Source: Aptenodytes patagonicus (lineage: Eukaryota > Chordata > Aves > Sphenisciformes > Spheniscidae). Taken from it: a stretch of DNA of 64,000 nucleotides. Shown piece by piece: positions 62,191 to 64,000 of the stretch. Numbering within the stretch: the stretch's first letter is position 1; the number at the start of each line of letters is the position of its first letter. Under the pieces are notes generated by a model. It saw only the letters and a program-made list of their open reading frames with translations, was not told where the DNA came from and did no database searches. The stretch is taken from positions 2,790,001-2,854,000 of the forward strand of contig NC_134961.1 of assembly GCF_965638725.1 (NCBI RefSeq), read 5' to 3'. The position numbers and the translations under genes are program-made.

Positions 62191-62504
62191 AATATTGGAC
62201 TACATAGTGTGGAAAAAAAAGCTTTAGCTTCATCTCATTCTTGTTTGAAAAAAAAATAAAACAAGAAAGCTCTGAGAACCTGAGGAGGAGTGCACACAGG
62301 TGCCTTATCTAATGGGTGTTGGTTCTCTGCTCTGCTGTGTATGACAATATTGGACAACATAATGTGAAAACAGAAACACCAGCTTCATCTCATGCTTGCT
62401 TAAAAAAAAAAGCATAAAACAAGAAAGCTTCCCAGAACCTCCGAAGGAGGGCACACAGGCGGTTCCTGTAATGAGCGTTGGTTGTCTGCGCCACTGTGCA
62501 TGAC
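62191..62504. repeat. Tandem duplication, two units of about 157 bp
   Basis: Unit A is 62191-62345 and unit B 62346-62504. Both begin AATATTGGAC-x-ACATA-x-TGTG. Both contain AGCTTCATCTCAT, an A-run, ATAAAACAAGAAAGCT, AGAACCT, GCACACAGG and GTTGGTT, and both end TGCATGAC or TGTATGAC. They are directly adjacent, with mostly substitutions and small indels. Confidence 0.9.
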
Positions 62505-63695
62505 TTCTAGATATTCTGTGTATAACATTATTATTGCAGCCTGTGGGCTTACATTTCTGCTTATGTTCCTGTTCCTGCAGGATGACTGTCCATGAAACAA
62601 GCACATTTCTACTTATTTGCGTCTACCTAATGCTAAAGCTCCAGGCTGTTTCATAGTTCTGTGTATGGTTTCTGGCCATCCCAGGCCTGCATTGACAAAC
62701 CAACGGCTTACAGAATGTCCGTGGTATCTAAAGGGAAGAGGGAAAATATTTATTTATTATTTTGCTTCTCGTACTGGTGCATGTCAAAAGTAGCTTTGTA
62801 AGTGATGCTGGTTTTTATAGTATGGTTTGTTTCTTACCCCTCCAAAAAAAAAAAAGGTACTCCAAACAAAAAAGCTGGAGAAAAGTATGGGGTTTTTTGT
62901 TTGGTGGTTGTGGGCTTTGTTTTTTTGCAAAGGATTGCATTCATGCTTTATTCATATGTCTATAGCTACATTTTAGAAAGAAGAAAACTTGCCTTCTGAT
63001 TTTCTGGCTCTCATGTACTTCTGGCATATCAGATCAAACGGAGTTCTGGGCCATCTTTTTGTTTATGCACACAATTTATCTATATAAAAAACTGCTCTTC
63101 AGTCATTTTGTCCTAGGAGCTCTGCTTGTAATGCTGGTGGAGGCTAAACAGCAAATGTACCTTAGAACAATTCTGTTTAACCATAGTTTCTGGAAAAAAA
63201 AAATGCAGGATTGCTTTCATCCCATTCTTAGAGCTTCATTGTTTAGTCTGTGTCCACTTGGCAGTGATGCTTATTGTTGGTAGCGAGAAATTCTTCTAGT
63301 GCAAACAAAAGACTCCACAGAAAAGCTCAGCCCTCTAAGGCTGTGTTTTTCTTTATTGGAAACTAGTGAACCCCATGCCATTTGAATAGGCTGCTTTAAA
63401 TATCTGAGCTAGTTCAGCATTGGCTTAGCTAAGCTGATTTTAACCCACAGTTTGAAATGGAGAAAGCCACCAAGGCTACTGTTTATGACAAGAACGTGTT
63501 CAGGCAGAACTGCTCATACTGTAAATTGTGACAATACTGTTACTTTGGATGCTAAAATGAGCAAGTGGAAGCCAGGCTTTACAAGTTTGGAGTGATTTGT
63601 GTTTTGGTACCTGGGGTTATGTTGGAACATTTCTGCTTTAAGGCCTCAGAGATGTGAAATAACTTATGAAACTCTTAGGATTTAAGGGTATGCAC

Positions 63696-63759
63696 CAGTG
63701 GATTAAAGCAGTTTAAATCTGTCTTTAGATATAAGTACTTGTGCTGCCTTAATCCACTG
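63696..63759. repeat. Hairpin-forming inverted repeat
   Basis: CAGTGGATTAAAGCAG (63696-63711) and CTGCCTTAATCCACTG (63744-63759) are 16-bp arms with one mismatch. The 32-base loop has a short inner ATCT/AGAT stem. It could be a tiny DNA-transposon remnant, with its CAGTGG ends, or a small hairpin RNA. Neither is proven. Confidence 0.7.
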
Positions 63760-63886
63760 ATACAGAGATTTTGAAAATCAAACTAAAATAAAATCTTCAG
63801 TTCTGGACTCTGAAGCGTTGGTATCAATTGGTTTAATACACTTTCTTCTTCAATGGAAAGCCTCCTGACAGTGCTGTTTGTTCTAG

Positions 63887-63982
63887 GTCTGTGGTGCTTA
63901 TCTGTCAACTGACTGGAGCGAGCGCAGGCGAGGAGGGAACAAGCTGAGTTTCTTTGGAACTGGGGAGTGCTTTGTATTTAGG
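63887..63982 (+). CDS. TBC1D24: TBC1D24 coding exon (TLDc), last in window
   Basis: Thirty-two codons (401-432) with [13 protein letters not shown], then [17 protein letters not shown], are the central TLDc signature (GAYLSxDWxER and FFGTGExFVF). Compared with human, one position after SER is RR instead of NK-type and the rest is conserved. Acceptor TTCTAG, donor TTTAGG/GTGAGT. The gene continues beyond the window: about 125 C-terminal residues of TLDc expected from the mammalian protein, the stop codon and the 3' UTR are missing. This is an edge effect, not a truncation of the gene. Confidence 0.95.
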
Positions 63983-64000
63983 GTGAGTAAAATTTTATTG

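Larger units (their letters stand above)
61697..63886 (+). other. TBC1D24: TBC1D24 intron
   Basis: This is a 2.2 kb AT-rich intron with a TA microsatellite, a tandem duplication of about 157 bp and a hairpin about 130 bp before the next exon. The donor is GTGAGT and the acceptor TTTGTTCTAG. Confidence 0.9.

Overview
This is vertebrate nuclear DNA, most likely from a bird. It carries truncated CR1 LINEs, one of them ending in the octamer-type repeat typical of avian CR1. It has ancient MIR-like SINEs and no Alu, B1 or B2. It contains spliced exons, a CpG-island promoter and long introns. There are no operons, CRISPR arrays or prokaryotic mobile elements. The species cannot be fixed from the sequence alone.

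One protein-coding gene is clearly recognisable: TBC1D24 on the + strand, cut off by the right edge. The reading is a noncoding first exon in a CpG island (donor at 39582), an intron of about 13.5 kb, the large first coding exon (53053-54086, ATG at 53128), an 18-nt microexon (56367-56384), and coding exons at 60506-60664, 61633-61696 and 63887-63982. All junctions have GT/AG ends and keep one reading frame, giving 432 residues. These hold the complete TBC (Rab-GAP-like, phosphoinositide-binding) domain and the first part of the TLDc domain. The remaining TLDc exons lie beyond base 64000. The protein acts in synaptic-vesicle and endosomal trafficking.

Layout: 1-38.5 kb is upstream DNA in which I find no supported gene. 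The first 20 kb or so are GC-rich, with a few AT-rich islands that look like candidate conserved regulatory elements, three CR1 remnants, several MIR-like remnants and simple repeats. At 38.57-39.34 kb is a C-rich minisatellite of about 34 units, directly against the CpG island (39.32-39.98 kb) with NRF1 and E-box motifs. From about 40 kb to the right edge the DNA becomes AT-rich. This half is intron 1 and the coding part of TBC1D24, with intronic palindromes, tandem duplications and homopolymers.

Points most worth a second look: the 18-nt microexon with a residue content unlike the human one; three upstream AUGs in the 75 nt before the TBC1D24 start; the minisatellite at the promoter edge; and several clustered inverted repeats in the introns. 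I see no evidence of a novel multi-gene system.
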